This document shows positions 26,452-34,227 of a DNA stretch of 64,000 nucleotides, in pieces. The first letter of the stretch is position 1, and each line of letters starts with the position of its first letter. The notes beneath the pieces were generated by a model, which made no database searches, was not told the DNA's origin, and worked only from the letters and a program-made list of their open reading frames with translations. Both the position numbers and the translations under genes were made by a program. The DNA is from CAXBDP01 sp041689935 (GTDB taxonomy: Bacteria; Bacteroidota; Bacteroidia; Cytophagales; Cyclobacteriaceae). Location of the stretch: NCBI GenBank assembly GCA_041689935.1, contig JBDNFI010000012.1, positions 17,009 through 81,008 on the forward strand, given 5' to 3'.

Positions 26452-27372
26452 AATTATACTTTAAATCAGCTACGGATTTTTCTCAAAATTGTTCAAACGC
26501 AAAGTGTTACGAAGGCCTCCGAAGAAATGCATTTAACCCAACCTGCGGTTTCTATTCAGCTCAAAAACTTCCAGAATCAGTTCGATATTCCTCTTACAGA
26601 GATAGTTGGGCGAAATATTTACATCACAGAATTTGGGAAAGAAATTGCCGAAGCTGCGGAAAGCATCATAAATCAGGTCTATGCAATCAATAACAAAACC
26701 TTGGCTTACAGGGGACAGATGGTGGGTAGGCTAAAGTTTTCGGTGGTGTCCACTGGAAAATATGTGATGCCTTATTTCCTTACGGAATTTATGACACAAC
26801 ATGCCGGGATACAATTAGTGATGGATGTAACCAATAAGAATATGGTTATAAAAAGTTTGGAAAATAATGAAGTTGATTTTGCCCTTGTTTCGATTTTGCC
26901 ATCCAATCTTCCTATCGAGAAATTAGATTTGCTTCAAAACAAATTGTACCTCGTCGGCAATACCAAATCAAAAATTAAGAAGTCCCTCAGCCCACATGAA
27001 GTCTTCCAAAACTTACCGTTGATTTTCAGAGAAAAAGGCTCCGGCACGAGGCAAACAATGGAAAATTTCATTGAGGGAAACGATTTCAAAGTATTGAAAA
27101 AAATGGAACTGACTTCGAATGAAGCGGTAAAACAAGCACTATTGGCAGGTTTGGGCTATTCGATTATGCCCTTAATTGGCATTAAAAATGAACTGCACAC
27201 GAAGGAGCTACAAATAATTCCTTTGAAAGGGCTGCCAATCAGAACAACTTGGAGCTTGATTTGGCTAAAGAGCAAAAAACACTCGCCGGTTTCTTTATCC
27301 TTCTTATCGCATTTGAGAGAGCATAAAGCGCAAATTGTTCAAGATACCTTTAGCTGGTATGAGCAGTATTAG
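26449..27372 (+). CDS. LysR-family transcriptional regulator
   Basis: A 307-residue regulator. The N-terminal winged helix-turn-helix (LNQLRIFLKIVQTQSVTKAS, then LTQPAVSIQLKNFQNQF) is followed by a periplasmic-binding-like effector domain with the REKGSGTRQTMENF segment typical of the CbbR/CysB side of the family. It is divergently transcribed from icd, the usual LysR arrangement, so icd is the first target to suspect. The nearby bicarbonate permease is a second possibility, because CbbR-like regulators often control inorganic-carbon genes. Confidence 0.88.
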   Translation: MNYTLNQLRIFLKIVQTQSVTKASEEMHLTQPAVSIQLKNFQNQFDIPLTEIVGRNIYITEFGKEIAEAAESIINQVYAINNKTLAYRGQMVGRLKFSVVSTGKYVMPYFLTEFMTQHAGIQLVMDVTNKNMVIKSLENNEVDFALVSILPSNLPIEKLDLLQNKLYLVGNTKSKIKKSLSPHEVFQNLPLIFREKGSGTRQTMENFIEGNDFKVLKKMELTSNEAVKQALLAGLGYSIMPLIGIKNELHTKELQIIPLKGLPIRTTWSLIWLKSKKHSPVSLSFLSHLREHKAQIVQDTFSWYEQY

Positions 27373-27408
27373 GTGGGCTTGGCTGTTTCCGTATAATATC
27401 TGTGAATC

Positions 27409-27972
27409 TTAGACCCTGAGCAAACCTCGAAAACCTCTTGCACCATCATATGACTCTACTTCACTGTGAGAAATAAAAACGGATCCATAGCGCCAATCGC
27501 CAATTATCGCACCACCTAGTTTGCGCATGGAGGGCGGTGTCTTAAGCCAACTCGAGGTTTTGGTATCCATCTTTCCAAGCTGCTGTATTTGATGGTATTG
27601 TGCAGCCGATAAAAGCTCAATACCCATTTCAGCTGCCATGCCTACAGCACTATGTTCAGGTTTTAATTTTTTTCTTGATCCCAAAGCTTCGTGATCATAA
27701 CAAACACTTCGGCGGCCTGCGGGACTTTCGGCTGAGCAATCACAAAATACAAACTCATCAGATTCTTCGTAATAGGCTACCACATCTGGCTCGCCACCCG
27801 TATCTTCCATTTGGTACAGCGACCATAGCTTTTCGGGCTTCTGTTCAAGTTTGGCTTGTATATCAGCCCAATTCAGTTCTATATGGCGTTGCGGATTTTT
27901 TCGAAACCGCTCGGCTAAGGTTTTGAGGAGGGTATCTTTTTGATCGGAGGAAAGGCTGGTTTTAACGGGCAT
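27409..27972 (-). CDS. DUF4256-family protein
   Basis: A 187-residue soluble protein matching DUF4256: HIELNWADIQAKLE near the N-terminus, LYQMEDTGGEPDVV, FVFCDCSAESPAGRRSVCYD and a C-terminal GGAIIGDWRYGSVFISH with GARGFRGLLRV. Function is not known. The conserved Cys and Asp/Glu residues hint at metal binding or catalysis, but this is guesswork. It is a single-gene unit with an operator-like GTTCAC cluster just upstream (28001-28052). Confidence 0.82.
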   Translation of the reverse strand: MPVKTSLSSDQKDTLLKTLAERFRKNPQRHIELNWADIQAKLEQKPEKLWSLYQMEDTGGEPDVVAYYEESDEFVFCDCSAESPAGRRSVCYDHEALGSRKKLKPEHSAVGMAAEMGIELLSAAQYHQIQQLGKMDTKTSSWLKTPPSMRKLGGAIIGDWRYGSVFISHSEVESYDGARGFRGLLRV

Positions 27973-28000
27973 TTTTGAATGAAATTTAGTGAAAGTTTTT

Positions 28001-28052
28001 TGTTCACAAATTTTAACTGTTCACGTTACGTGAACAAATAAAAAATGTGAAC
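28001..28052. promoter_or_regulatory. GTTCAC operator cluster upstream of DUF4256 gene
   Basis: Within 52 bp there is TGTTCAC at 28001-28007, a perfect inverted repeat GTTCACGT-T-ACGTGAAC at 28019-28035, and GTGAAC at 28047-28052. All use the same half-site. The cluster starts 28 bp upstream of the DUF4256 ATG (minus strand), where its promoter should be. A dimeric repressor or activator is implied, but none is encoded next door except hipB, whose own sites look different. Confidence 0.6.
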
Positions 28053-28202
28053 AAAATTTTTAAAGACTGAGTCTTGCGTAGACTTTATTCCTTTTTCTCT
28101 TCGTTCAATCTATCCCGATCAGTGAAATTGATTTTTACTATGTCTAATACTATCAGCCATTCTCCTCATTAGTATTCTTTCATTCATTGCCTCTCTAGCA
28201 AA

Positions 28203-29510
28203 TTATGCATTGAGGTCTAATAGAGTGGAGGCAATATCCTCCCGCAGTTTTACGGTAATTTCTACCTCTTTGGCAAAGCTCGCCCATTGATTCACGGTTT
28301 CATTAATTTCATCAATTATTTGTGATGCTTTTTTACATCGGATGGATTTCCCAATGACCATCAAATCTGTTTTAGTAATATTTTTCCTTTTACCATTTAC
28401 GCTCAAAGCATGCTGACTTACCCATTCGCTACCTGGCCTGTAAGCATGGCAAATATCATAGGCAGGAGCCAACTCCCATTTGCTATTTTGTTTTAGTAGG
28501 AATGAGAAATTCTTGGTATGGTCGTCACAATTACGAGCGATTACATTAAACACCATTCTTCTAAACATCTGTTCGGCATCAGTATAGCTCAGTTTTAACT
28601 CACGCATACACTGAAAAAGCTGCTCATAACTAAAGCTATTTACGAGGTTGAAATCGAAATGCTTTAAAGCGCAAAAGGTTTGAACATGGTATTTTGCCTC
28701 GCCACCTGCCCGGTCGAAACGCTTAGTCATAAAATGAGCCCGACCATTTTCTTCCAAAAGGCGGGAGGGCATCATCTCTATGCCACATTTTGTTGCCATG
28801 TTGAAGTAGGCCATTTCTACTCTTCCATACCCTTTGCTTGAGCCTAATTGCACATCGCTTACGCCATCTAGTTTAATCAGCCAATGCTCGTAACCCTTAG
28901 GGGCTTTGGTTTGGCCTGATTTTACTTCTCCAGTTTTTTCGTTCCACGCTATTACTGCCTTTGGACGAGCACCACCGGCAGAAGTGCCAATTTTCAAAAT
29001 ATCCAAAACCGCTTCTTTTTCTTCTTTATTTAGGTTGGTGGTAAATGCCTCCCGTAGGTTGAGCATTTTTTGGGCGGTAGCAACCAAGCTATCAATTTCT
29101 ATGGAGAATGAGCGCTTGGTTTCGGTGAACATAACTGGTTCAAATTCCAATGCCCCCATACCACGAGTGCCGATGAAACACAGCATTTCCACCGGATTCA
29201 TACTGTCTTGTGGGCGACCTTGCTGTGCCAGCCAAAGGTTAATCATTTGATTCCCGTATTTATCAGGCAATGCATCGGCTAATAGACCGGGTAAGCCTTT
29301 GAAGGTGTCGTTTTCTGGGTCTCTATCTTTTCGCAATTCTGGAAATGAAAATTGATTCCTATTATCGGAAATAGGCATTTTGAGTGGCGACAAATCCCAG
29401 CCTAATTGCCTGAATTTGGGGTCATATTCAAAAGTAGCATAGCCTGTTTCTGGAGCCCAGGCAATAGCGCCAACTAATTCACCCCATATTTTTACTTCTG
29501 CTACTTGCAT
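28203..29510 (-). CDS. hipA: HipA-family serine/threonine kinase toxin
   Basis: A 435-residue HipA-like protein. It has the N-terminal HipA subdomain (VKIWGELVGAIAWAP), the GTSAGGARPKAVIAW loop, HFMTKRFDRAGG, the catalytic loop RNCDDHTKNFSFLL and the metal-binding Asp in LAPAYDICHAY. In the E. coli system HipA phosphorylates glutamyl-tRNA synthetase and drives persistence, and HipB neutralises it; the target here is unknown. The catalytic residues look intact, so the kinase is probably active. It begins three bases after the hipB stop. Confidence 0.87.
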   Translation of the reverse strand: MQVAEVKIWGELVGAIAWAPETGYATFEYDPKFRQLGWDLSPLKMPISDNRNQFSFPELRKDRDPENDTFKGLPGLLADALPDKYGNQMINLWLAQQGRPQDSMNPVEMLCFIGTRGMGALEFEPVMFTETKRSFSIEIDSLVATAQKMLNLREAFTTNLNKEEKEAVLDILKIGTSAGGARPKAVIAWNEKTGEVKSGQTKAPKGYEHWLIKLDGVSDVQLGSSKGYGRVEMAYFNMATKCGIEMMPSRLLEENGRAHFMTKRFDRAGGEAKYHVQTFCALKHFDFNLVNSFSYEQLFQCMRELKLSYTDAEQMFRRMVFNVIARNCDDHTKNFSFLLKQNSKWELAPAYDICHAYRPGSEWVSQHALSVNGKRKNITKTDLMVIGKSIRCKKASQIIDEINETVNQWASFAKEVEITVKLREDIASTLLDLNA

Positions 29511-29513
29511 TGC

Positions 29514-29879
29514 CTACCAATCTATTTCTTCAGAGTCCTTGGTGTTTTTTGTTGATTTGCCTCTTGCTCTATGGCGTTTATTTTTTTGCAGTTTCGCCAA
29601 AGCCAGAGGGCTTAGGGTTTCTTTTACTTCAAATAGGCTAAGCACCTGCAATTGATCCAAAATCCTCAATACCTGTATAAGCGTAGTCAAAGTTACTGTT
29701 TCGCCTCTCTCCAGCAAACTCAGCGTAGACCGACTGATGCCGGCTGCTGCTGACAATTCATCCTGAGTTTTATTCTGCTCCATCCGGTGATGCCTTACAA
29801 ATAGCCCAACGTATTCGGTAAGCACTTTATCGCTTATAGAATGCATTTTGTTGAATGATTTATCAGTCATAAATGGCAT
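29514..29879 (-). CDS. hipB: HipB-like XRE-family antitoxin/repressor
   Basis: A 121-residue DNA-binding protein with a helix-turn-helix (NKTQDELSAAAGISRSTLSL, then LLERGETVTLTTLIQVL) and a basic, probably disordered tail (KNKRHRARGKSTKNT). It lies directly upstream of hipA and should both neutralise the toxin and repress the operon. The start is ambiguous: ATG at 29879, 29870 or 29846 (MHSISDKV). The last would place an operator-like palindrome (29851-29870) entirely upstream of the coding region. Confidence 0.85.
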   Translation of the reverse strand: MPFMTDKSFNKMHSISDKVLTEYVGLFVRHHRMEQNKTQDELSAAAGISRSTLSLLERGETVTLTTLIQVLRILDQLQVLSLFEVKETLSPLALAKLQKNKRHRARGKSTKNTKDSEEIDW

Positions 29880-30001
29880 TTTTATGTATTAGTGAATGAT
29901 ATATCATGCGAATGTAGTGCTTTTTTTAGTAAAACAAAAAATGAATGGAATATCATTCATTAAGCTACTTATTTGACTATAGTGACTGATATATCATTCA
30001 T
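29851..30001. promoter_or_regulatory. hip operon operator array (four related palindromes)
   Basis: Four sites share the form ATGAATG-NNNNNN-CATTCAT: 29851-29870 (overlapping the first hipB codons if 29879 is the start), 29891-29910, 29941-29960 (the best, with perfect seven-base arms around GAATAT) and 29982-30001. Two contain the core TGATATATCA. Centres are about 40, 50 and 41 bp apart. Multiple palindromes upstream of an XRE antitoxin are typical of cooperative HipB-type autorepression. Confidence 0.7.
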
Positions 30002-30130
30002 TTTTATATTCTAAAGCCAAACTACGAAAATCGAAGGTGAATATTACGTTTTTATTTGTGCCACTAGTTTTAGCTGTGGTGGTTTATGTGGTTGATTTTT
30101 CTCAGGTGTGACAGTTTGAGAACGGAGGGC

Positions 30131-30178
30131 GGATTGCAAATCCTATTTTATCTGGCTTCGAGATTACAAATCTCGAAG
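30131..30178. repeat. pair of REP-like palindromes
   Basis: GGATTGCAAATCC (30131-30143) and a longer hairpin at 30156-30178, with ten-base arms CTTCGAGATT and AATCTCGAAG around a three-base loop, share the pattern GATT-x-CAAATC. Such paired palindromes resemble interspersed intergenic repeats of Bacteroidota that are linked to REP-associated (RAYT) transposases. They could also act as a terminator between the hip operon promoter region and the nuclease operon. Confidence 0.5.
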
Positions 30179-30215
30179 AGGTGGATTAAGTCGGCTTGCA
30201 GAGTAATTACATAAT

Positions 30216-31073
30216 TCAATATTTCTGTTTGCTTGGGATTACGCCTCTAATTCCACCCGTTGGATCATCTACGTCACCGCCATATCGCGGAATTAAGTGG
30301 ATATGAACATGGTCAATAGTTTGTCCAGCTTTACTTCCGATGTTTATGCCAATATTAAATCCATCAGGTTCAAATCGTATTTTTAAAAGCTCCTTGACTT
30401 TATTGAGAACAAACCAGCAAGCAGATTGCTCTTTAAATGTTAAATCAAAATAATTGGCACAATGCTTTTTGTGGATAATTAATGTGTGCCCTTTATTCAC
30501 TGGATATTTATCAAATATGGCATATACCATCGCAGATTCAAGAATTAGCTCGCTTTCTGATTCTGGATTACAAAATGGGCACCCTATATTTTCGACTCGA
30601 CTAATTTGATTAAAATGTCTGTACTCATAGATTTCACAATTATCATTTCTGTAAAAGGATTTTGAATTTAAAATCACATTACACTGATAAGTTTGCTTTT
30701 GATGAATTTTATGAGTTCTAAAACCTTCAAATTGCAGATCCCTCCTAACTGCGATATAAACTTTTCCAGTTGGTTTTACTAATTGAGATAGCTCCATCAA
30801 AACAATAGCTTGCTCCTCTGGTAGGAGTACATTCAATACGTAAAAGCAAAGTATTGTATCAAACTTTCTTTTTGGGTATTCGGGAAAATAATGCTTGTCG
30901 TACCCAGTAATATCAATTCCTTTTTCTTTCATCAACTCAACGTCTTTTCCAAAACCACACCCGAAATCCAATACTTCTCCTTTTAGCAAATTCTTATTTA
31001 AAAGGAGTTTTGCTGGGAACGAAAGAGCATGTCTTTCTTTAGCGGTGAGGTGATTATAATTATTGAATCCCAT
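30216..31073 (-). CDS. methyltransferase-HIT domain fusion protein
   Basis: A 285-residue two-domain protein. Residues 1 to about 160 are a class I SAM-dependent methyltransferase-like domain (motif I VLDFGCGFGKD at 34-44, acidic residue in TGYDKHYF, FDTILCFYVLNVLLP). Residues about 160-285 are a HIT domain with GCPFCNP at 164-170 and the catalytic His triad HVHIHL at 255-260. HIT proteins hydrolyse nucleotide-phosphoramidates, dinucleoside polyphosphates or adenylylated DNA ends. The ATG overlaps the HNH stop by one base (TAATG), so the two genes are coupled. I do not know this fusion as a named family; methylation substrate and nucleotide target are unknown. Confidence 0.75.
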   Translation of the reverse strand: MGFNNYNHLTAKERHALSFPAKLLLNKNLLKGEVLDFGCGFGKDVELMKEKGIDITGYDKHYFPEYPKRKFDTILCFYVLNVLLPEEQAIVLMELSQLVKPTGKVYIAVRRDLQFEGFRTHKIHQKQTYQCNVILNSKSFYRNDNCEIYEYRHFNQISRVENIGCPFCNPESESELILESAMVYAIFDKYPVNKGHTLIIHKKHCANYFDLTFKEQSACWFVLNKVKELLKIRFEPDGFNIGINIGSKAGQTIDHVHIHLIPRYGGDVDDPTGGIRGVIPSKQKY

Positions 31074-32119
31074 TATTTCATAAATTCAAAGCCATTGTTT
31101 GATGCAATTGTGATTAATGGTTGTACGTTTTCAAGAAATTTTTCTTTGGAAAAGCCCTGATTTTGATCTGGGAAGATTGTTAAGTAGTCTTGAAGTATTG
31201 TATTATTTGGGCTATTGTGCTTTACAATATCAAATGCAATTTTTTGTAAATTGAAAAATGAATCAAAATACAAATCAAGAGGTGGGAGTTTGTTACCCTT
31301 TGAGCTATTGTATGATTTGTCTGCAGGAATTAAATTCCAAATTAAATCGTGGGAGACAAAACTATAAGGAATGAAATGTTCGAGAGCATAATTTCCCTTA
31401 CAGAGATCTTTTCCTGTATAGATGCATTTAACTGATCCAATTTCTTTAATAACTAAATCCCAAAATTGAGATTTTTGCCGATTTAAGCTATTCCTTTTAG
31501 CGGCCTTAATCAATTTATTTGGTATGTCAGGTACATTAGGGTTTTTTGATTGAAGAAACAAGGCAAGATTCCAATAACAAAAACCTTTAATTACTCCTGT
31601 TGCTTTTTTTAAATATTTAATCCATTGAGGGTTAATAATAATGTGATCGTCAAACAGAGCATATAAGCACCAGTTATTAAAATCCTCAGACTCTGAATAA
31701 ATTCGTTTCGATCTTTGAAAGTCAGTTTCACCTTTCAATTTCGGAAACCAAGGCGTTAGAAACCAATGCGGAACATTGTTATTATAATGTTTAAGTATCT
31801 TTAAGGTGTCACTATTTGTTGTCCTTGATAATTTTTGGAAAACCAATGGTTGTCTTTCATCAATGGAAATTTGTTCAATTTCTTTTATATCTCGTATTGA
31901 ATCTTGCTTTCCAAAGGAAACCTGAAAGTAGTTTACCGTATGCCATGCATTAGAAATCATTCTTGCAAATAAATCCTTTTTCGCAATTTTTGATTGTCCC
32001 ATTTCAATTTCTTCTAAAATGGATATTAGCCAATAAAACTTATATGTTGCAGATGTCTTATTAAAACAAGCAGCAAGAATGTTTATTGGCAACTCTTTTG
32101 AATCAGGTAAGTTGCTCAT
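31073..32119 (-). CDS. HNH endonuclease-domain protein
   Basis: A protein of about 348 residues. The C-terminal third holds an HNH nuclease core: KCIYTGKDLC (Cys 232 and 240), ALEHFIPYSFV (catalytic His 248), DLIWNLIPADKSYNSSKGN (Asn 262 and 271, Lys 274). The N-terminal two thirds (LAACFNKTSATYKFYWLISI and on) are helical, with no domain I recognise, and probably sense or bind the target. In-frame starts exist at 32167, 32146 and 32137. I chose ATG 32119, one base after the preceding gene's stop. Confidence 0.72.
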   Translation of the reverse strand: MSNLPDSKELPINILAACFNKTSATYKFYWLISILEEIEMGQSKIAKKDLFARMISNAWHTVNYFQVSFGKQDSIRDIKEIEQISIDERQPLVFQKLSRTTNSDTLKILKHYNNNVPHWFLTPWFPKLKGETDFQRSKRIYSESEDFNNWCLYALFDDHIIINPQWIKYLKKATGVIKGFCYWNLALFLQSKNPNVPDIPNKLIKAAKRNSLNRQKSQFWDLVIKEIGSVKCIYTGKDLCKGNYALEHFIPYSFVSHDLIWNLIPADKSYNSSKGNKLPPLDLYFDSFFNLQKIAFDIVKHNSPNNTILQDYLTIFPDQNQGFSKEKFLENVQPLITIASNNGFEFMK

Positions 32120-32120
32120 T

Positions 32121-32978
32121 TCAAACTCTGATTTCATTCGTCTCATATTCCTTAAGTGTTTTGCCACTTTTAAGTTTCCATTCTGTTAGACCATTTGCAT
32201 TTCGCCCTAGAACAATAGAGGCTGCAGTAGAGGGGCTGCTAAAAATGTAGTCCTCAGGAAAATCTAAAAATTCCTTTCTATCAATTAGTACGCCTTCGTC
32301 AATTAGTTTTTGGCGAAATGTTACAAAATTTTGTGTCATCGAAACCACAATGGAACCCGCAGCTTTTGAACCTTTAAATACGACAAACCCATCAGAACTT
32401 GGCTGTCCTTTGCCATCAGATCCTCGTGCAGATTTAATGAAAAATGTATCTTGCTGTTGTTTAGGTCTAAATTCTCTTTTTTCATCAAATACTTTATGGC
32501 CTAAAGTGTTAACCAACATTTTGATGTATTCTATAAACTCTTCCATCTCAGCTCTATCAGGTTCTGAAATTGACGATTGAGTTGGAATTATAGAATTATC
32601 AACTTTATATCGATTGGCAATTTTCGCGATGTCGTGGAGTCTATTTTCTAAGTATTTGATATGAGCCTTATTTAAGTTCTCATCTTTGCTGATAAATACT
32701 ATTGCTTCGTTCCAAAAATCTTTCTGAGTTAGTTGTTGATTAAGGCGTTTCAATATGGATTCAGCTTCACCAATATATACTTGATCTTTTCCTTCATCAT
32801 CCTTCCCAAATAACAAGTAAACCCCAGTACTGGTCAGGTCATCTCGGTCTACGCAGTCCTTAATTTTTATTCTTGGAATTTTATAAGCTTTGCCTGACCA
32901 GTTAGAAAGTTCACAGCTCATCCTTCCATTTGGATCTCCATCAATGAGAAATATCTTTATTGTTTTACCGAATTTCAT
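32121..32978 (-). CDS. GIY-YIG nuclease with C-terminal DUF4357
   Basis: A protein of about 285 residues and the first gene of the three-gene operon. The GIY-YIG nuclease core is seen as STGVYLLFGKD (50-60), QVYIGEAESILKRL (66-79) and the metal-binding Glu in YLENRLHDIA near 111. The C-terminal DUF4357 shows as DGFVVFKGSKAAGS and YIFSSPSTAASIVLGRNANG. Proteins of this architecture occur in many bacterial accessory regions and are thought to act in DNA restriction or repair. The ATG at 32978 (MKFGKTIKI) is preferred to 32999. The gene is AT-rich compared with the flanking core genes. Confidence 0.8.
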   Translation of the reverse strand: MKFGKTIKIFLIDGDPNGRMSCELSNWSGKAYKIPRIKIKDCVDRDDLTSTGVYLLFGKDDEGKDQVYIGEAESILKRLNQQLTQKDFWNEAIVFISKDENLNKAHIKYLENRLHDIAKIANRYKVDNSIIPTQSSISEPDRAEMEEFIEYIKMLVNTLGHKVFDEKREFRPKQQQDTFFIKSARGSDGKGQPSSDGFVVFKGSKAAGSIVVSMTQNFVTFRQKLIDEGVLIDRKEFLDFPEDYIFSSPSTAASIVLGRNANGLTEWKLKSGKTLKEYETNEIRV

Positions 32979-33082
32979 TTTGGAAATGTTGTCTACCAAT
33001 AAAACTACCTCTTTTCACTCAAAAAATAAAATAGCAGAAAGCCATAATTGTAGGAGTTCCCAAGCTCAACGCCTAAAAAAGC

Positions 33083-33114
33083 AAAAAACCCTACTAAAGC
33101 TAGCAGGGTTTTTT
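33083..33114 (-). terminator. terminator downstream of tRNA-Ser
   Basis: On the minus strand, AACCCTGCTA and TAGTAGGGTT-type arms form a short stem followed by a T run (33083-33088). It lies just after the tRNA and about 80 bp before the nuclease operon start, so it separates the two transcripts. Confidence 0.7.
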
Positions 33115-33121
33115 GTTGATG

Positions 33122-33206
33122 CAGAGGAGGAGGGATTCGAACCCCCGGTACCTTGCGGTACAACGGTTTTCAAGACCGCCGCATTCGACCACTCTGCCAC
33201 TCCTCT
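33122..33206 (-). tRNA. tRNA-Ser (anticodon TGA)
   Basis: The minus strand folds as a class II tRNA of about 85 bases: acceptor AGAGGAG pairing with CTCCTCT, D-arm GCAGAGTGGTCGAATGC, anticodon loop CTTGAAA with anticodon TGA, a long variable arm around TACCGCAAGGTA, T-arm with GGTTCGAATCC and discriminator G, the normal identity for serine. The CCA end is not encoded. The gene adjoins the nuclease operon on its 3' side, a common position for integrated islands. Confidence 0.93.
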
Positions 33207-33261
33207 GTGTTTTGCAGAATTTCGAGCTGCAAATGTAAAAGAAAATTGATTGAAGACAATA

Positions 33262-34227
33262 CTAAATCGTAATAATTTCTTGATCTGGACCATCTGTATT
33301 ATCGCTAAGGACTTTGGCGCGATCCAAGGTGGCATTCAGTACGAAGCCTAGCAGAATAATCACCGCCAATATATAAAACCACACCATCACCGCGATCAAT
33401 GCGCCTATAGAGCCATATAGCTTGTTGTACATCCCGAAATTGTTGATGTATAGCGAAAATCCTAATGAAGCTAATACACTAAGGAGTGCGGCTAGCACTG
33501 CTCCCCAGCTAAAAAAGTGCCATCGGTCGTGGATGGCAGGCGCGAAATAATAAATGGTAGCGATCGCAAAAAGGAAAACCACAAAAATGACTAAAAAGCG
33601 TAAGAGATAAATCAAATAGATCATATAACTCGCGTCGAGGATGTCCTGAGGATATACATAGTTGATTACCGCCTCGCCTACTGTGAGTAGAATAATAGCC
33701 AAAAACAAAGTGAATGCTAAAATACCTGTGAGGAAGGCAGCCATCATCCGCGTTTTCAGAAAGCCCCTAACCTCCCGCGTTTGATAGCAGGCGTTGAATG
33801 CTTTGATTATAGACATGGTGCCATTAGTGGCCAAAAAGGTGGAAGTCAAAAAACCAATAGTCAGCAAATCTCCTCTTGATTTACTTACAATATCTTCTAT
33901 CGTTTGGCTTGTAAACTCATACACCGTTGCTGGTAATACTTCTTTCAAAAAACCCAAAATTGCCTGCTCGCTAAAGGGCTCATAGAAATACTGTATATAC
34001 GGAATGAGGGTAAACAAGAAAATGATGGCAGGAAATATAGACAGCGTGAAATTGAAGGCAATACCGTTGGCTTTATCCCAAATGTCGTCTTTGGTGAGTT
34101 TGCGAGCGAAAAGCTTGAGAAACTGATATAATGAGAAGGTATCTTTTATCACCTCTATCCCCTCCAAATAGTTGACGCTTTTGGTGATGATTTTCGATGA
34201 TTTTATCTTCTCAAGTAGATTAGTCAT
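33262..34227 (-). CDS. YihY/BrkB-family inner-membrane protein
   Basis: A 321-residue protein with six membrane helices in the YihY (formerly mislabelled RNase BN) family. It has IWDKANGIAFNFTLSIFPAI, the SRGDLLTIGFLTS segment, TNGTMSIIKAFNACYQTRE, and the C-terminal GALIAVMVWFYILAVIILLGFVLNA. The function is not established; a transport or envelope role is usual. The upstream thioesterase gene overlaps its start by eight bases, so the two are coupled. Confidence 0.85.
   Translation of the reverse strand: MTNLLEKIKSSKIITKSVNYLEGIEVIKDTFSLYQFLKLFARKLTKDDIWDKANGIAFNFTLSIFPAIIFLFTLIPYIQYFYEPFSEQAILGFLKEVLPATVYEFTSQTIEDIVSKSRGDLLTIGFLTSTFLATNGTMSIIKAFNACYQTREVRGFLKTRMMAAFLTGILAFTLFLAIILLTVGEAVINYVYPQDILDASYMIYLIYLLRFLVIFVVFLFAIATIYYFAPAIHDRWHFFSWGAVLAALLSVLASLGFSLYINNFGMYNKLYGSIGALIAVMVWFYILAVIILLGFVLNATLDRAKVLSDNTDGPDQEIITI

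Noticed and set aside
30216..32978. A classical type I, II or III restriction-modification system
   Set aside because: No specificity subunit, no helicase and no DNA methyltransferase catalytic motif such as NPPY or PCQ is visible.
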